From assembly GCA_910588435.1 (NCBI GenBank), contig CAJUPL010000042.1, positions 1 to 11,844 on the forward strand: 11,844 nt of DNA, written 5' to 3'. How positions within the stretch are numbered: the stretch's first letter is position 1; the number at the start of each line of letters is the position of its first letter. This DNA is from an uncultured Eggerthellaceae bacterium (GTDB lineage: Bacteria > Actinomycetota > Coriobacteriia > Coriobacteriales > Eggerthellaceae). The notes beneath the pieces were generated by a model. The model saw only the letters and a program-made list of their open reading frames with translations. It searched no databases and was not told the origin of the DNA. A program made the translations under genes and the position numbers. Shown one piece after another: positions 11,843 to 11,844 of the stretch.

Positions 11843-11844
11843 GT

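Overview
The window is a GC-rich bacterial chromosomal segment with short intergenic spacers, GGAG-type ribosome binding sites and ATG or GTG starts. It has no rRNA, tRNA, phage or conjugation genes. The gene mix (MFS and EamA exporters, a stand-alone 3-hydroxyacyl-CoA dehydrogenase, a COG1600 iron-sulfur protein, HxlR and LysR regulators, two toxin-antitoxin pairs) would fit a gut-type actinobacterium such as the Coriobacteriia/Eggerthellaceae. That placement is a low-confidence inference from gene style, because no marker gene is present.

Layout, left to right: an HxlR-type regulator (+); repeat element A and a chain of small hairpins; a 3-hydroxyacyl-CoA dehydrogenase (-); a vapB-vapC pair (-) with an AT-rich promoter; a LysR regulator (-) divergent from an MFS permease (+); repeat element B directly after the permease stop codon; an atypical SDR and a CPHC thioredoxin-fold protein (both -, likely one operon); a COG1600/QueG-like iron-sulfur protein and an EamA exporter (-); a hotdog thioesterase (+) convergent with an SDR oxidoreductase (-); a degenerate copy of the thioesterase leader feeding a pentapeptide-repeat gene (+); a yefM-yoeB pair (-) with a well-defined promoter/operator; and a tandem hairpin array (C) that runs off the right edge.

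The protein genes look like ordinary accessory housekeeping, and I see no single pathway tying them together. The least explained content is non-coding. Elements A, B and C share one architecture: hairpin modules with constant flanks (GTGGGCG...CGCAG) and variable but self-complementary arms, then a 7-bp hairpin with a GCCA or GCTA loop. In A and B this is followed by a highly conserved core that folds into more hairpins, then an inverted closing module. Substitutions between A and B fall in loops or junctions, or turn stem pairs into what would be G-U wobbles on the minus strand. This points to a dispersed structured repeat, either a mobile DNA element or a structured RNA. It is my best candidate for something undescribed here.

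A second notable signal is a duplicated thioesterase leader. Its coding part has been reduced to a 17-codon in-frame remnant by a 381-bp deletion, and it now sits 2 nt ahead of the pentapeptide-repeat gene. Stretches of more than 300 nt without genes are 357-759 (element A plus hairpin chain), 4921-5337 (element B, a strong hairpin and a chimeric module) and 11517-11844 (yefM promoter plus array C).
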